Positions 13,431-26,679 of a stretch of DNA of 64,000 bases are shown one piece after another; within the stretch, counting starts at the first letter, position 1, and the number at the start of each line of letters is the position of its first letter. The DNA is taken from NCBI RefSeq assembly GCF_014805625.2, contig NW_023998433.1, positions 124,001 through 188,000 of the forward strand, in the 5' to 3' direction. The position numbers were made by a program, and so were the translations under genes. The notes under the pieces were generated by a model. The model was not told the origin of the DNA, did not search any database, and saw nothing but the letters and a program-made list of their open reading frames with translations. The DNA comes from Glossina fuscipes (taxonomy: Eukaryota; Arthropoda; Insecta; Diptera; Glossinidae).

Positions 13431-15779
13431 CAATGAGAAAGAGCTTTTGCTCGAACCACCCTCTACTTAATGATGAGCTTTTTATTTGAAGTTCTCTACC
13501 AGACCGGAAGAAAGTTTTTTTTTTTTTTTTCTATCCATAATTTTTTTCATATATTTTTTTAGTTTTCCTTTTTTTATACTCAGTCGTTTACGTTCAGCCA
13601 TGGTATTTTAGATTCAGTTCATCTTGAACGTGCGACGTGTTAAGTTTATTAATTTCTTTGATAGACGCGTCTAAACGGTGGTAAAAAGTTTTTTTTTAAA
13701 GAATCTTCTTTCCCTTTATGCTTTGTGCAATATTAAATATCTCCGGAAAATTGTTCCATTTATTCCACTTATGTGTTAAAAATAAATTTTTTTAGACGTA
13801 AAGAAAGCCAAAGACAAAAGTGCGAATTAAAAATCTTCTCAATTTTTTTCCTAAAAAAAAAAAAACGGAAAAAAGGTGTTAGTTAAATACTTTACTTAAT
13901 AAAAATTACTGTGCCACTTACTAATTATCTGCAAGTACTCGTAACATTTTCTATAATACTAATTAAAGGTGTTGTTTATTTATTTATTTATTGTATTTTT
14001 TTGATAAAAGATTTAAAAAAATTCCAATTCATATCCGATGTACAAGTGCACCTCTCTGGCAGCGGAAAAGAATAACCATTAAATATATATTCTTTTCAAA
14101 CACTTAAGGATATATTTTAAATTGAATTATTAAAGGTGTGTATATTTGTATGTATTTATGTATATGGCTCATATCGGTTTCATATATTTATATATATATA
14201 CAATATATATAATATATATATATATATATAATACATATTAATTATATATATATATATATACATATACACATACATATATATATATATATATATACATAAA
14301 TATATTTAAAGTTAAGACTTAAGATGAAAAATAATTTCATTTCAATTCAATTTCAATGACTGTGTTTGTTATGAACAATATAAAGCGAAAAAAAGTTACG
14401 CATATTGCATTTTTTGTTTTTTTTAATTCAATCTGAAAATATGGTTGGTCTTCATTCTCTCAATGTAAATATTAAAACTAGATTCTAATAAATATATTGA
14501 AATAAATATATTGAAATTCACTTTATCAACCTAAAAGTATGCTTAAGTATGCTTAGTATGTGTATAAGTTAACGAGAACTTTTATCTAATATATCTCGGG
14601 ATTATACAACGATTTTTTTAATATGTTAGACCAGAATTAATGGGAAATTGGGTTAAAAACCAAAACAATTTGCAAAATTTTTGTTGCTATTTGGTTTGCA
14701 ATTTGTGAAGGTCTTGTATAAAATACAATAAGAACTTATACGATACGTTATTGCAAATGTATTTTATGCTTATTCCACGATAACCAATAAATTTTAAAAA
14801 TTCCGCCTTTTTTTCGTCCAATAAATGCTATTTGCGGCTTAAGTATAGTCGATAATTTATAAAGGAAATACAGTATTAACAAAAATAAATAAAGAGAAAT
14901 TTTTCATTCGCTCTTATTAGAATCAATAAGGTTTAGGTTTTGATGGTCTTGTATTTTAATAAAAATGATAATAGTTGACAAAAATGAAAAAAAATTTTAT
15001 CCTTGAATACTTGAATATTGGTTATGTAAATTGTCTATGTGCAATTTCGACTTATATGTTGAGCTTTACTTGCAAGCTGGACTAACTATTTTGCATCCTC
15101 CCGCAGAGAGCAAAAACTCAAAAAAGAACATTTAAAGGCATGCTTGAGAAATTCGTTATCACATATATATAAATGAAAATAAACAACTTGCACGAATATA
15201 GCAATTGAAGCTGAATACATGATAAAGTATGTTAGGACCGCGCCTTTCGCGTACAGTAGAAGGAAAAAAAAATTAATTTTTAATAAAATATGTTCAAGTC
15301 TAAAAAGTTATAATAAATCTACATCAGATCGGTTTTTGGATTCGCACATACTCAAGGCACATTTAGTGTACGGATTAAGCGAGATAGGACAGTAGGCCAC
15401 ATAAAAGCAGGCTAACTTAGTCTAAAAAACGTGTCATTTGCCTGTAAGTAGTTTTGCTAACAATGGGTCACAACTTGTATCCCGATTAGAATTTCTTTAT
15501 CTCAGCCAAGGAGAGATTGATGAGTTAGGTGAGCAGTATTGCCATTTTATTTTATTTTTTTTTTTAACGAAGCCGTTCGCGATGCGAATTGGAAAACTTT
15601 TTTTAGGGATTAAGTTGTGAATATTAAGGAATCGTAGACACTTTTTTGGAATACCTCGGGTAAACGATATTTTTTAGAAAATTTGTCTTTCGAGAATATA
15701 GCTGTGTTTCACCAGATATGTAATATTTCTTTCACCAAAGAATTAGAACTGATTTCGTAATTTTTACTTTTCTATTAAG

Positions 15780-16130
15780 ACAAAATAGAATGCATGATCC
15801 ACCATTAAATATCCAACACCACTCTGTAATTATATATATATATCGACTTTTGAAAATAAGGTGCTAAATGGAAAATGGTCGAAAAAAGTGGTCCCATCCA
15901 AACCATTTTCAATAGCGTTCATCCTTGGGCTAAAACGCGTCGACGTACTATATTTCATTAGACTATCTCACAAATTGCGGCCTGTAGGCGAAGCACAAGA
16001 GAGCAAGCCAAGTGTAAGGGCGGGCAGGCAAATTTTGATCGGTTCAGAAATTGACTGTGGCAATTGTGGTCATATTTCAAGTCCTTCTGATCAAAAAAAT
16101 GCAGAAGATGCAAACCATTTAAGTCGCTCT
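15780..16130 (-). repeat. DINE-1-like repeat, minus orientation
   Basis: Carries GGTCCCATCCAAACCATTTTCAATAGCGTTC-type core (15892-15921) with ATCGGTTCAGAAATTGA near 16040, in the order seen at 2095-2460 and 33000-33310. Confidence 0.55.
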
Positions 16131-16348
16131 CACAATTAACCAAGGGAAACAAAAACTGATCTTCGTGAAACCATTTTTCATAGTTTATTTTCGCCCTGAA
16201 GCGATTTTTACATATTTAGGAATGTTTCGTTAATTTAATTTAGTTTTTCATAGGCCTCGCTAAAGCTGTTTTTTTAGTAACATTTGCAAGTTCTTCGGAA
16301 GTGAGCTAAAAATCTTAAACTTCGTAAATTAATTCATAATTTTTTTAT

Positions 16349-16530
16349 CCGCCTAAGTGGCCGAGTAGGCAAAGGATTTCAGCTAACCACTCAATTGTCG
16401 TGGGTTCAAAACTCAAACGCAGTAAGCCGATATCTTTACATGCTGGTGCTTTAAGTCTGTAGACAGTAGACTTTGAATTTATTGTTCTTGCTAAATTAAT
16501 CATAATGGTAATAATAATTCATAATTTAAT
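16349..16530 (+). repeat. tRNA-derived SINE, family A (Ser/Leu-like head)
   Basis: The head starts CCGCCTAAG. Box A is TGGCCGAGTAGG (16358-16369) and box B is GGGTTCAAAACTC (16402-16414). The body contains TTTGAATTTATT and TAAATTAAT and ends in a TAATAA-rich tail. A second copy at 29261-29452 has the same head, body and tail. The tRNA-like part lacks a foldable acceptor and is fused to a unique body, so it is a SINE rather than a tRNA gene. Confidence 0.65.
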
Positions 16531-19500
16531 TACTAGTGATGACTTTAGAAATGAACTAAATTCGTTTATAATATTTACCGTTATTTTATTCCTAATTTTA
16601 AAAATATGCTGAAATGGATTACCATGTAACGATTGTTAATAAAACGTCAAGATTGCCATGAATATTAATAAGAAGAACTTTGGACAAAGGCAAAATTGAA
16701 GGTTAAAACTAATAAGCAAGGGATGGAGCTTTCGGAGATTACGTTTGGAGGATTGTTGAAAAGCAACGGATGTGCTACGAACCCTTTAATTTGCAAAGGA
16801 AGCTGTATCACCATAGCAAATAATACTCTGACGGTGTCTCCCAGACAAGCGATATAGTCATCAACTTTTAGAACATTAGAACGATTTTCATAAGAGATGA
16901 CTTCACTTTGTCTATAAGTATTTTTCATATTGTGACTTCTCCATGTGAAAGCAATGTCTTTAAGCCTTATGCCCGACTAAAAATTAGCTATCTTAAAAGT
17001 ACGCAAATAGCTTTCGATAGTTTTGAGTAGATCGGGTTTTGGGCGAAAACAGCTAAACGTTGCACGCGTTAACTTCTTTGTTGCTGAATTCCAATATAAT
17101 GACAGATTGTAAATACTCGTTGTATTGCGAAATATGTATGAGAAGTAGCCACGATGCACGCTAGAAATGCCAAGAACTTTAGCAATAAAGTTCAATGTTC
17201 ATGCCCCCTAACTAAGTATAATGTATTGTGGATTGATTCAGTCAAACGGAATTATCATTAAGGAATACTAACAACCAAAATTGATGTAACTGAACCGAAA
17301 GACAGCCACAATATACCAAAAGACATAATATTGTGATTTTTCAGACTCATTTGTCAAAATTCTCCTAGGAGTTGTTCATAGTATTGAATTGGATTATGCT
17401 AATCCCTACGTTATGTGCATCAGCCGTTAGTCTGTTTGCTGAGCGCTTAGTTTGACTCAATGAACTCTTATTTCTTAGAGTGCGATTTTTATGTTCAAAC
17501 TGTACGTCTGCCGTCTTTTTTTTGCGGATAGCTTGAAAAGACCAGTTGTCTTTCCTATACGAAATTTACAATTTGTCAAAAGGTCGTTAAATTATAATGC
17601 TTAGGACGGATAGTTTTTTATATTCTCTCGAAATCAGCGGTTTCCAGTGTTTTCCATAAAAAACCGATGAAAAATTATTTCTACAACTAATATTTTTTAT
17701 GAAACTCATTATGAAGTGTGGAGAAATTTCGAGTTTATTTATTTCCGCATTAAAAATACACTTGATTAACATTTAATACGCTTTAAGTGCTTACAGCAAA
17801 AAAAAAAAAAAATAAATAAAAATAAAAATAAAAATAAGAGAAAAAAAGAATTAAAGTAAAGTGAGAAAACATTGGATGCTATGCAGCAAAAGGCTTTCAA
17901 GTAAAAATAATAAGCACGAGAAAAATATCGATTTTTTTCTTTATTTTTCATTTCTACACACTTTTCGTAACTTACGAGCAAAATAATAACATAAAACAAG
18001 CTTTAACTTTTTAATGAAAAAATTTTTTTCTGCTTTTGAATTTGTGAGAAGTAGAAGCAACTTTTGCGTATTAAAAAGAGTTTGGAAGCAGAAAAGGATC
18101 AAGCAAGGGATTATGGCTTTTATAATTGTTAAATGAAAGTCTTAATAAAGTTTGCTTTCATTCATAAAGTTTACATTTATACGTACATTTTAATTTTTTT
18201 TCGCAGGTTTTTTTCTTAAATATAAAGAATTAAATAATGTAATTAAATAAGTAAAATGCAAAAATTTTAATTTTATCATTTTATAATTAACTGCTCTGTG
18301 CACTGAAAGAATCCGTTACATTGATAACATAAAATAACATGACATAAGTAAACAAATCTTAAGTGATTAATACAAGAACTATAGAAAACGTAAATCGATC
18401 GATATTGCATTACAAGAACTATAGAAAACGTGAAAGAGTTGGGTGTCGTTACCCCTGCTTATCAAGATTGTGCATATATGCTTTTTAAATTCCCGGAATA
18501 TGGGTTTTTTAAGTTCATGATTGATTCGTGTAGGGTATTTCATCGGCGGTTGTGGACCACGTTGGTCTTTCTATTTTTTTTGTTTAACAGAGAGAAATCA
18601 CTTGACAGCAAACTTTGCTGTCTGTGCAACAGAAAAATAAATCCGAACTTTCGGACGAAGGGCTTTAGACAAAGTCATAATCCTTGCTTAAGTCACTACA
18701 ACTAATAAGATTTATAGTGTGTGAATTTGATGCTTCAAAAGACTGTTTTCTCTTTTTAAATTTGCAATTTTCGCAATAAAATTCGAATCCTTATACATAC
18801 ATATAATACATTTAGCACTTGTTTACATTTAAAAAAAAAAAAAAAAATGATAAAACTATAATGGATGATAATAGAAAATGATTACAAATGATTTCTTCTC
18901 TGCAAATGAATTCTTCTCTTCTCTCATTTCAATATAGTAAAGTCACTAAAAATTCAGACTGAATTCTTTAACCAAAACGTGCGTTAATCTACGTCTCCAT
19001 GTATTTAGGGGGAGAGCTTATCAGGAAGTTGCGATTCGAAAACCGAATTGCAGTTTATTGAATAAGTCATCCCAATCATGCAGCCCTGCCCGTTCAAAGT
19101 GCATTACGCGTCAGCAATTGTTTTCCTTTTTTTACTGATAAGAGAGTAAGCTGAGCATCCACTTCGCAGACATGTTTCTGAACTCGAGATGCATTTTCAT
19201 AATATTTTATCGGCACTCTTTCGACCTGCTCAGTTCAAAGGAAAATAGTAAAAGTCGTGTTTTGGAATTTTCGAAAAAATCATGCAGCCGTTGATGGGTT
19301 TCAATAATTTTGTATTAAACAGATTTCGAAGAACTCTTTCTTTCAATTTTATGGCGGTTTCTGCTAACTTTTACTTGATATAATGACAGCATTCGAACGC
19401 CATCGATTGTGTTGTTCACTAATTTATTCTCTAGGTACTAACATAAATTTTTTCGATATAAACCATGCTAAAATAAACTCCCGTTTTGGTAGAGATATGC

Positions 19501-19860
19501 ACAAAGGTGGACAAAAGAATAGGTGCAAGGTGTGTTTTTCAGTTCTATACCACTGAAGTTGTAAAAGACGGCTGCCACAAAGCCAACGCAACATTTTGAC
19601 AAACCGTAACACTATTTAAAATTGATTCTGAGAATCCCATCGGAACTAGTTCTCGCAGTGAAAAGTTGGAGGCTTTTTATTGTTATTTTAGTAGCTTTTT
19701 CAAGCAGGCAATGAAATAAGTACATCATCTTTAACGTTGCGAAAAGTGAAGTGTTCGTAATATTTTCGCGTATGAGCGGATTGTAAAGGTAAATTGTATT
19801 TCTGGAAAAGGAAATGCAATATGAATTAATTTTTATAATAACATTAGTTGGGTCGAGCAC
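16531..19860. other. AT-rich intergenic DNA, no gene seen
   Basis: Low complexity A-rich tract near 17800-17850. A 21-bp direct repeat at 18371-18391 and 18411-18431. No coding signal was recognised. Confidence 0.55.
18371..18431. repeat. 21-bp direct repeat
   Basis: The 21-base unit beginning TACAAGAACTATAGAAAACG occurs perfectly at 18371-18391 and 18411-18431, a 40-bp period with a unique spacer. Confidence 0.9.
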
Positions 19861-19869
19861 ATCGTTGCA

Positions 19870-20230
19870 GTGAAGAAGCAGGATGGATAGTTCGCCAGGA
19901 AATCAGGGAAAAACGTGCAAATTTTATTGTCACAACACTCGGTCGGCCGTAAGCTCCCTAAAAAGTATTGAGAGTATTAAAAAAAACTTCTCTAGCTTCC
20001 GATAATCCGATGATAATTTTACCAAAGCGCAATTCCTGAAGCGCAAGCCTAGAGAAATTTCCAATGAAATTGGGAATGTTGTGCCATCCCAAATTATTCG
20101 TCGACGATTTTTAGGTGCCCTTTTGCTCAGAGAATTTAATATTGAGAAGAAGAAGAAAGTATAGCGAAAATATGTGAAAAAATGGAGATACTTCGGAGCG
20201 GGGAAGCAAGAATTAAATATTTTAAGTAAT
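19870..20230 (+). mobile_element. Degraded Tc1-like transposase fragment (N-terminal half)
   Basis: With frame changes, this stretch reads as a Tc1-family DNA-binding region. It has a REISNEIGNVVPSQIIRRRF-like segment (helix-turn-helix, 'SAKEIAxEL..VSxxTIxRRL' in the family), then LLREFNIEKKKKV and an in-frame stop. Resemblance is by eye, and no terminal repeats were identified. It could be another transposase type. Confidence 0.35.
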
Positions 20231-20578
20231 GGTGCGACAAGAAATCTACATCGATCAAAAGAAGAAAATTCTATAGTATTTATGCAATGAAATTTGTATT
20301 TATATAATAAAAATATTTTATTTGCCCATCGATGAAATTTCGTCGGCGAGAAAATGTTTTAAAACAGAATTTTGGTTTCTTTTGATTAAATAATAAGAAA
20401 TCGTTTTTTAATAAAATCTTTAGAACGACAAAGAATATTACTGAGAAAACAAGGGATGTGAAAATACAAACAAGAATATGAGTATTTCTTTCGTCGCCAT
20501 GGCCATTATGTTGTTGTGCATAGAATTAATTACTAAGTAATATGTTTGCACTGATTACTGCCGCAATCACTATAAGGA

Positions 20579-20600
20579 TATATATATATATATATATATA
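20579..20600. repeat. (TA)n microsatellite
   Basis: Eleven TA units. Confidence 0.95.
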
Positions 20601-21489
20601 GCGCGTATACGCACATATAAGTAGATAAAGCGCACAAAAAAATAAGTAAATAAACATCATAGCTTGTCATATGCTAGGCCGACACAAATAAGTGTATTGT
20701 TGCACGTGTTTAATTGTGTTCGTATGCAGAGCAAAATATTAAACCGACAAATGTACAGACACTCCTAAAATTTTGTATATTGTGCGGTAAAAAAGATTTT
20801 ATGTCCATGAATAAACACACACATAAACATGCCGCCATCTACATTCGTCATGTCATGGTGACGAGAATGATGATGGTGATGTGGTGGTTAACTGGTTTGT
20901 TAGTTAGTTGAATGATGGAATCCGGTGTCTGGCGTATAATGTTCATTTAATGTTCACATGTGCGCTTTGGGTAACGTTCCGCTGAATATGTACAACAATT
21001 ACATTACATTGTTTGTCAATTAACCGCATTCTCGTACGTATGCAATATAGCATGTAACCTATCATATAAAGTTTAATTAAGCTTAAAATAAAATTCAGGG
21101 CAGATTTTTTTTTTTTTTTTAAATCAATTTATTAAAGATTAGAACTGTAAAAGAAAAAAAAAGTTTATTAAAAATATTGTGTAGTTTTCAAAGCATATTA
21201 AATTTATTATATCGTTAGTAAAAGAAAAAAATTTCTTTCGAAAACACTCTAAGATTCTCTCTAAGATTAATGAACAAAATATTCCGAACCGCGTTTTCCC
21301 ATAAATCTAGGTAACGTTCTATTGAATAGGAATAAAAACATCAGATGAAATTATGCTATGGAACATAGCTACACCGTATAGACTCCTATGTTAAATATAA
21401 TATAATGGATGTGAAAAAAAAACATACATTTAAGGGATGGCATTTTGTATGTGCCTAACACGTTACCGGTCAAAAAGAAGTGGAAAAAG

Positions 21490-21665
21490 AGAGAAAGACC
21501 TAGAAAACAGAGCATCCTAGTGGATGCACGTCTAATCGCTCAGTGTTGTATGACTTTACCTATAAAGCACTCACACTTCATCTACGGCTAAGTATAGCCT
21601 ACCACGCGCTGAGAATTGAACCCGCGACGCGCGACCCTTGATAACCGACTACGCGGCGGCATTAA
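21490..21665 (-). repeat. tRNA-derived SINE, family B, minus orientation
   Basis: In reverse complement the element starts GCCGCCGCGTAGTCGGTTATC and has box B GGGTTCAATTCTC at about 21611-21623. It then has the TTAGCCGTAGATG body and a GATTAGACGTGCATC...TAGG block shared with 9144-9330. It abuts the mariner fragment that starts near 21780. Confidence 0.5.
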
Positions 21666-21779
21666 AAGCAAGATGGCATGTGATGTCATATACCAGATAA
21701 TATAAGTCAGCTTGCGTCTTTATGTAGTTAAGTAAAATACTTTTTAAATAAAAGAAAAATTTAATAGTCAAAGTGAGTG

Positions 21780-22285
21780 GAGATTTTTTTGGAAAGTTTG
21801 CCTACAACGAAAATTGCAAGCGTAAAAAGCCGTTGGCTAGTTAGGAATATTCGTGGGCATAAAGTGCATATGGTGGCATCGGCAGGGTATAATGTATTAC
21901 AAGCAGTTAAAGCCAAATGCAACTGTTACTGCAGATATCTACCGACGTCAATTGAACAAACTGAGCGCCGTATTGTTGCAAAGAGGAGCAGCAATAGCGA
22001 TTAACAAGCGCAAAGTCATGTTCTTGCATGACAACACTCGGTCACACGCTGCAAGGATTGTCAGTGATACACTCTTGCAGCTCGAATAGAAAATCCGGCC
22101 GCACCGAGCTTACCCACTAAACCTAGCGCCTTCCGATCACTTGTTCAGATCGATCCAGCACGGCTTGACTTGCACCCTATTTCGAAATCCTGAAGAAGAG
22201 CAAAAATGGGTCGGTGATGGGATCGCTGCCAAACTAATATCGTTTTTTCTCCACGGGTGTCGAAAATGATGGAAGATATTTTGAT
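21780..22285 (+). mobile_element. mariner-like transposase pseudogene (C-terminal two thirds), copy 1
   Basis: Reads as an irritans-type mariner transposase with several frame changes. In order: VGIKCIWWxxQGIMYYKQLK, PNATVTADIYRRQLNKL, then FLHDNTRSHAARIVSDTLLQ, with the second catalytic Asp in HDN present. A stop follows, then LAPSDHLFRS (third-Asp region) and RNPEEEQKWVGDGIAAK. The N-terminal DNA-binding part and the first catalytic Asp region are missing or unrecognisable, so this is a 5'-truncated dead copy. Copies 2 and 3 (42340-43480 and 61065-62140) are related. Confidence 0.75.
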
Positions 22286-25260
22286 TATTGTATATTGTAC
22301 CTAATAAAAAAAAAAATATAACAAAGAAAAATCTTTTTATCTAATTTCTCTTGTCCCTAAACAAATTATTCTTTGTTTTTTGTTGCTGGTTGTGAGCTTA
22401 CGATTCGTTACGTTGTAATACGAGACTCTGCAGAACTTCAACAAATTTAGCTTGGATACAGTTAGATCTTAGTTCGTAACAAATTTGCCGATATGTTTCA
22501 CATAAGTTTAACATGAGCGTCCTAAGGCATTCAAGCTTGTAGCTTTGTAACGTAGAGTTAAACTCATAGAGGAATTAAGGACTTGACTCGAACACACTTA
22601 TTTCTTAAGTTTTGATATTATGCGCCTTATCTATCGATGTAAGTGCATTTCCAAAATTCCTTTTCCTATCCGCCTATACAGTACAGTAAGTGTGCAGATA
22701 TGCAAAATTTTGCTACAGGAAAAACTTATATTGTTCATACGACGCTAACGAGACGTTACTGCACGGTGTATATATATATATATATATATATACGTATATT
22801 GGTTAAGGCACTTCTTGAAAATTTTACGAAGCTGTAATAATTGTAAATAATAACAATACGGATTTTATACCTTTATTTCAGATTTAATAAAATCGTTATT
22901 CCCTTAATATATATTTAAAGGTAGAATAATTCAAGCGTTAAAACAAGCATTAAAAAAAAGAGCACAAAAACTTGAAAAACAGTACATTTTTTGCAAATTA
23001 CAATTTCCTGCATTGAACTAAAATACGCATACATACACATGTATAAACAAAATCGGCCACTTGAGCACCATTAGTAAACCGTATGTTTTGTTTGTTTTGA
23101 AAGTTCAAATAGTTTTTAGTAGTTTGTCCTGAAGATTGCAATATATAAAAATTTTAGCAAAAACAAAAAAAAAATTTATATAAATGGATGCGATGTAAAA
23201 ACTGTTGTACCTGAACAAACCCAAACTTACATATTGGCATTTTATTATAAATAAACGCATACACCTAACCCCACATGCACAGATACAATTGCACAGGTAT
23301 TCTAAATGAATTCAAGCGTATTTTGTGTTGACAGAATACATTTACATGAAAATGTTGATGAGTTTGCTATTTTTTCTCTTTCGCATTTTGATAGCCACAA
23401 TCGAATGACGATGGGTAAGCACTAACTTCGTCATTGCATCGACAATGCGAGCACAAAAATCATTATCAGAAACGCAAAGAGCAATTTTAAAACCGACACA
23501 ACCATGTCTGTCCCTTCTCCTTTTGTGTTCTTTGGATTTTTGCTCGATTCTTTATTGTTAGAAAAGTGTTCCGGACTTGAGATGAATTTAAAGATTATTT
23601 CTAGCCAGGAAGGAAAGAAATTTTGAATAGTAAAAATTGTCGTTTTCCTGAATGTGTACGTCGAGCACACTGAATAGCTTTCAATAGTTGGGGATATAAG
23701 GACGAAGGTTCCTTCAAACTTCAAGCTGCAAACTTAAAACAAGCTTTTCTCGAAACCATACTTTCGTCTTTTAGACTCTTCACCTGGTTGACATAGTTTA
23801 CCTGCAATCCCAAAATAAGATTTTCTAACAAGCATCCAAATACCATTATTTTTATAAATTAAAATTTCAAGCGAATTTCGATTTTTCAAAAAAAAAAAAC
23901 GAACTTTTGATAACATTCTACAAAGTTGTTTAGAAATTGTGTCATATTTTTAGAAAACAATTTTCCATTTACTCGAAAACGGTGACCTATTGCGATACGA
24001 TAAAAAATTGCCAACTAGAAACCAGGCGTTTTGTATTGCGAAAACTTTGAGGACTCCATCGCGTTCGTTGAAAAATGCAATCCAAAGAATCTTGTATTTT
24101 CACGTGTAGAATCCTGATCATTAGGAAACCTTTTTATTTTTTGCATTTTGAAAACTTAGAAAAGTGACTTCAATCAAATGTTCATCTAAATCATAGAATG
24201 AAAACAATTTGCTTCACTCGTTCCAACTGACGCAAGAAATAAGTTATTATTATTTTAGTCTTTTCCACAAACCTACTCTTTGATAGGGTCAAGCCATTTT
24301 GGTTTCAAAACGTTTAGAGGTTAGATCTCAACGTTTAGTATTTATTTGTGGAACAATAATAACGTGGATAAGTTAATTAAATTTATTTTCAACATGTATA
24401 TGTAATTCGACCTCTATCGTCATAGTTTCTAGTCTACATTACACCCAGTTAAGTGAACAATTGAATGCTTCGTGAAAAAATTCGAATCGCTTTATACATA
24501 TTATATGGTTTCTGCGACAGCACCACTTAGAACTTGGACATAAGCGCAAGTTTGTTATTCCCAATAGCTGAGCTTTTTTGTAACCAGTTTGTAATCTATT
24601 TCTCATTAAAACGTAAAGCGGCTCGTATTTAAGACCTCTTTGACTGTACGAAATCTGTAAAATCTGTAAATTATAGCACGTGATATAATTTCACACCATA
24701 ACATAGATGTGAGTGATAATTTCAGACCATATTTTAGGAAGAAATTATTGTACTGAGAAAATTTCCTTTGGGTTCCATGAGAAAACCGCCGATTTGTGAT
24801 TAGTTGATTATCCAAAAAATTTGGGGAATTGGAAGAATAGAACATTATGAGCATTTTTGTTTTAGTAAATGATCGAAATTGAAATGAACCGACTTTATGT
24901 AAACAGCATCTCTAACCCCCCCTTAAGTTTGGCTTTGCATTTTAAACATTTCTCATCAAGCAGTAATGCAGTAAAACCCGTCGTGAACATGTACTTCAGA
25001 CATATTAAACAAGAAGACTTCAAATATATATTTATTCATATAACGACAAACTGAAGGAAAAATATATTTTGACTTAGGCTACACAATTTCTGAATGACTT
25101 GTCGTTAATAAACATTTACACTCTTCCTTTGCTCGTAATGGAATTTTATCATCAAAATGTAACTTTGAACCCGATTGTTAAAGAAAATGTGGTGAAGTTT
25201 GCATCGAGTAACGTCTACGGTTGTTTCATATTACTGTGCCATATAACTTTCAACTTTATT
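22286..25260. other. AT-rich intergenic DNA, no gene seen
   Basis: Holds a (TA)n tract at 22769-22792. The open frames are short and without motifs. Confidence 0.55.
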
Positions 25261-25264
25261 TTAA

Positions 25265-25646
25265 CCGCTTGAGTACCAGACGGTTTTGACAAAAAAACAC
25301 TGTCGAAAAATCCCAAGCAGCGCGATCGCGCTGTTTAGATTTTATGTCGAGAAAAACCAGCACATTTCGAGCATTGTCGACAACTGACGGTGCCTTACGT
25401 ATTGTCGAAGTCGAGCGCGATATAATTACAATAGTACTATAGTAGTGCAATAATATATTACAAAATAAAAATTTCTATTTTGGTGTTGTGTTTTCTATAA
25501 TTTTGGTGGAACAAACTTGAAATATTTATTAACAAACAATTTAAATGCATTTAAATACATAAAATTAAACAAGCGCTATGGCGCCGCTTGGTATTTCTCG
25601 ACATCAAATCTAAACAGCGCGATCGCGCTGCTTGGTACTCAAACGG
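25265..25646. mobile_element. piggyBac-like MITE flanked by TTAA
   Basis: A 382-bp element with terminal inverted repeats CCGCTTGAGTACCA (25265-25278) and TGGTACTCAAACGG (25633-25646; one mismatch). It is flanked on both sides by TTAA (25261-25264 and 25647-25650), the target-site duplication of piggyBac-family transposons. A second inverted arm of about 40 bp carries the palindrome AGCGCGATCGCGCT (25315-25354 with 25594-25633). The left arm is separated from its terminal repeat by about 36 extra bases. No transposase is encoded, so this is a non-autonomous miniature element. Confidence 0.75.
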
Positions 25647-25949
25647 TTAAAACAATTAATTAAAAATTTTTCTTACGACCTAAAGATTTCGCACCAAAAG
25701 CAAGATCGAAAACGAAACTTTACAACATCTTTTACAATATCTTCCCTTAATAGAATGCAATCGGATTGAGTTTACGCGAAGAATCTTAAAACCTCTACTG
25801 AAAATATTCCACCAAAAATGTGTCCGTTAAAAAATAGTTTTAAAGTGATGTGTGATCAATAGGATGTATAGTTACATATATGTGGGTAATTCCATGCACG
25901 AATTTCGACAAAAGCCATAACCTCTTATCTGTCGCACCTAAATATTTAT

Positions 25950-26260
25950 ACCATACATATAAAATCCAGAAGGATTTAAGATGAAACCCTCTTCTATTAT
26001 ACGGATCGATTCAGACTCATTCCTTGAATCGATTCAGGCTTGTCTGTCTTTACGTCTGTCCGTCTGATAACTATCCATGTGCTCTTGTCTTCAAATTATA
26101 GGTCGCAACTTCTGAAACACTTTGATGACGACGTGTTTTGGCTCTAGGACATCTATTGAAAACGGATAGGATCGACTTTTTCGACATTTTGTCATATAAT
26201 GCCTCACTTCGATATTTTCACAAAATTTTCAAAGAGATCGAGGACATATATAAAACTTAA
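25950..26260 (+). repeat. DINE-1-like repeat
   Basis: Contains CCAGAAGGATTTAAGATGA, CGATTCAGGCTTGTCTGTC, GTCTGTCCGTCTG and then CTATTGAAAACGGATAGGATCG, the full block order of the family in plus orientation. Confidence 0.6.
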
Positions 26261-26679
26261 ATACATTTTGATTATGAATATAGAAGGAAACAACCTGCAT
26301 TATAGTTGTCGACGCAATGAATTATTTTCTTTCCCCACAGATTGACATGCATCGAATACCCACTAAAACCTAAGCGCTATTTACCTTGAAAATGCGATAG
26401 ATAGATGGAATTATGCCAAAACTTTCCAAATTTCATCGAATAGATCTTTCGCATTTTACTATCTATGATATATATTGGGCAAACTTGTAGCTTCGAACGA
26501 TTTCGATCGTTTTTTTTTTTGTGATGAATAAATATATATATAAAACATAACCTTGGAAGGCTAACGCCATGGGGTAGTTCGATTTTGCGCAGCCATTTTA
26601 AAAACTACGAAATTGTTGCGATATATTATTGATAGTCACCAACATAAGATTTTCGACCTGGTTTCTTTTGTTGTTGCGA

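Larger units (their letters stand above)
10691..15779. other. AT-rich intergenic DNA rich in simple repeats
   Basis: Contains a (GA)n-rich tract (11250-11332), TA tracts (11417-11436, 12000-12050, 14190-14300), a pyrimidine-rich tract (13262-13430) and several A or T homopolymers. No gene was recognised. Confidence 0.6.

Noticed and set aside
13262..13489. 75-codon frame beginning MATLSHFSFSS
   Set aside because: It is encoded by an interrupted CT/TTTC tract; Ser/Leu/Phe content is a product of the repeat.
16349..16430. tRNA gene with box A and box B
   Set aside because: The segment lacks a matching acceptor stem and continues into a body and TAA tail shared with 29261-29452, so it is a SINE.
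19010..19270. Possible minus-strand mariner fragment (MSAKWMLSLLS resembles the WVPRLLT region)
   Set aside because: Only about ten residues resemble the family; flanking frames do not continue the similarity.
22769..22792. TA array as an origin or matrix-attachment signal
   Set aside because: Similar TA microsatellites occur at many places in the window and nothing distinguishes this one.
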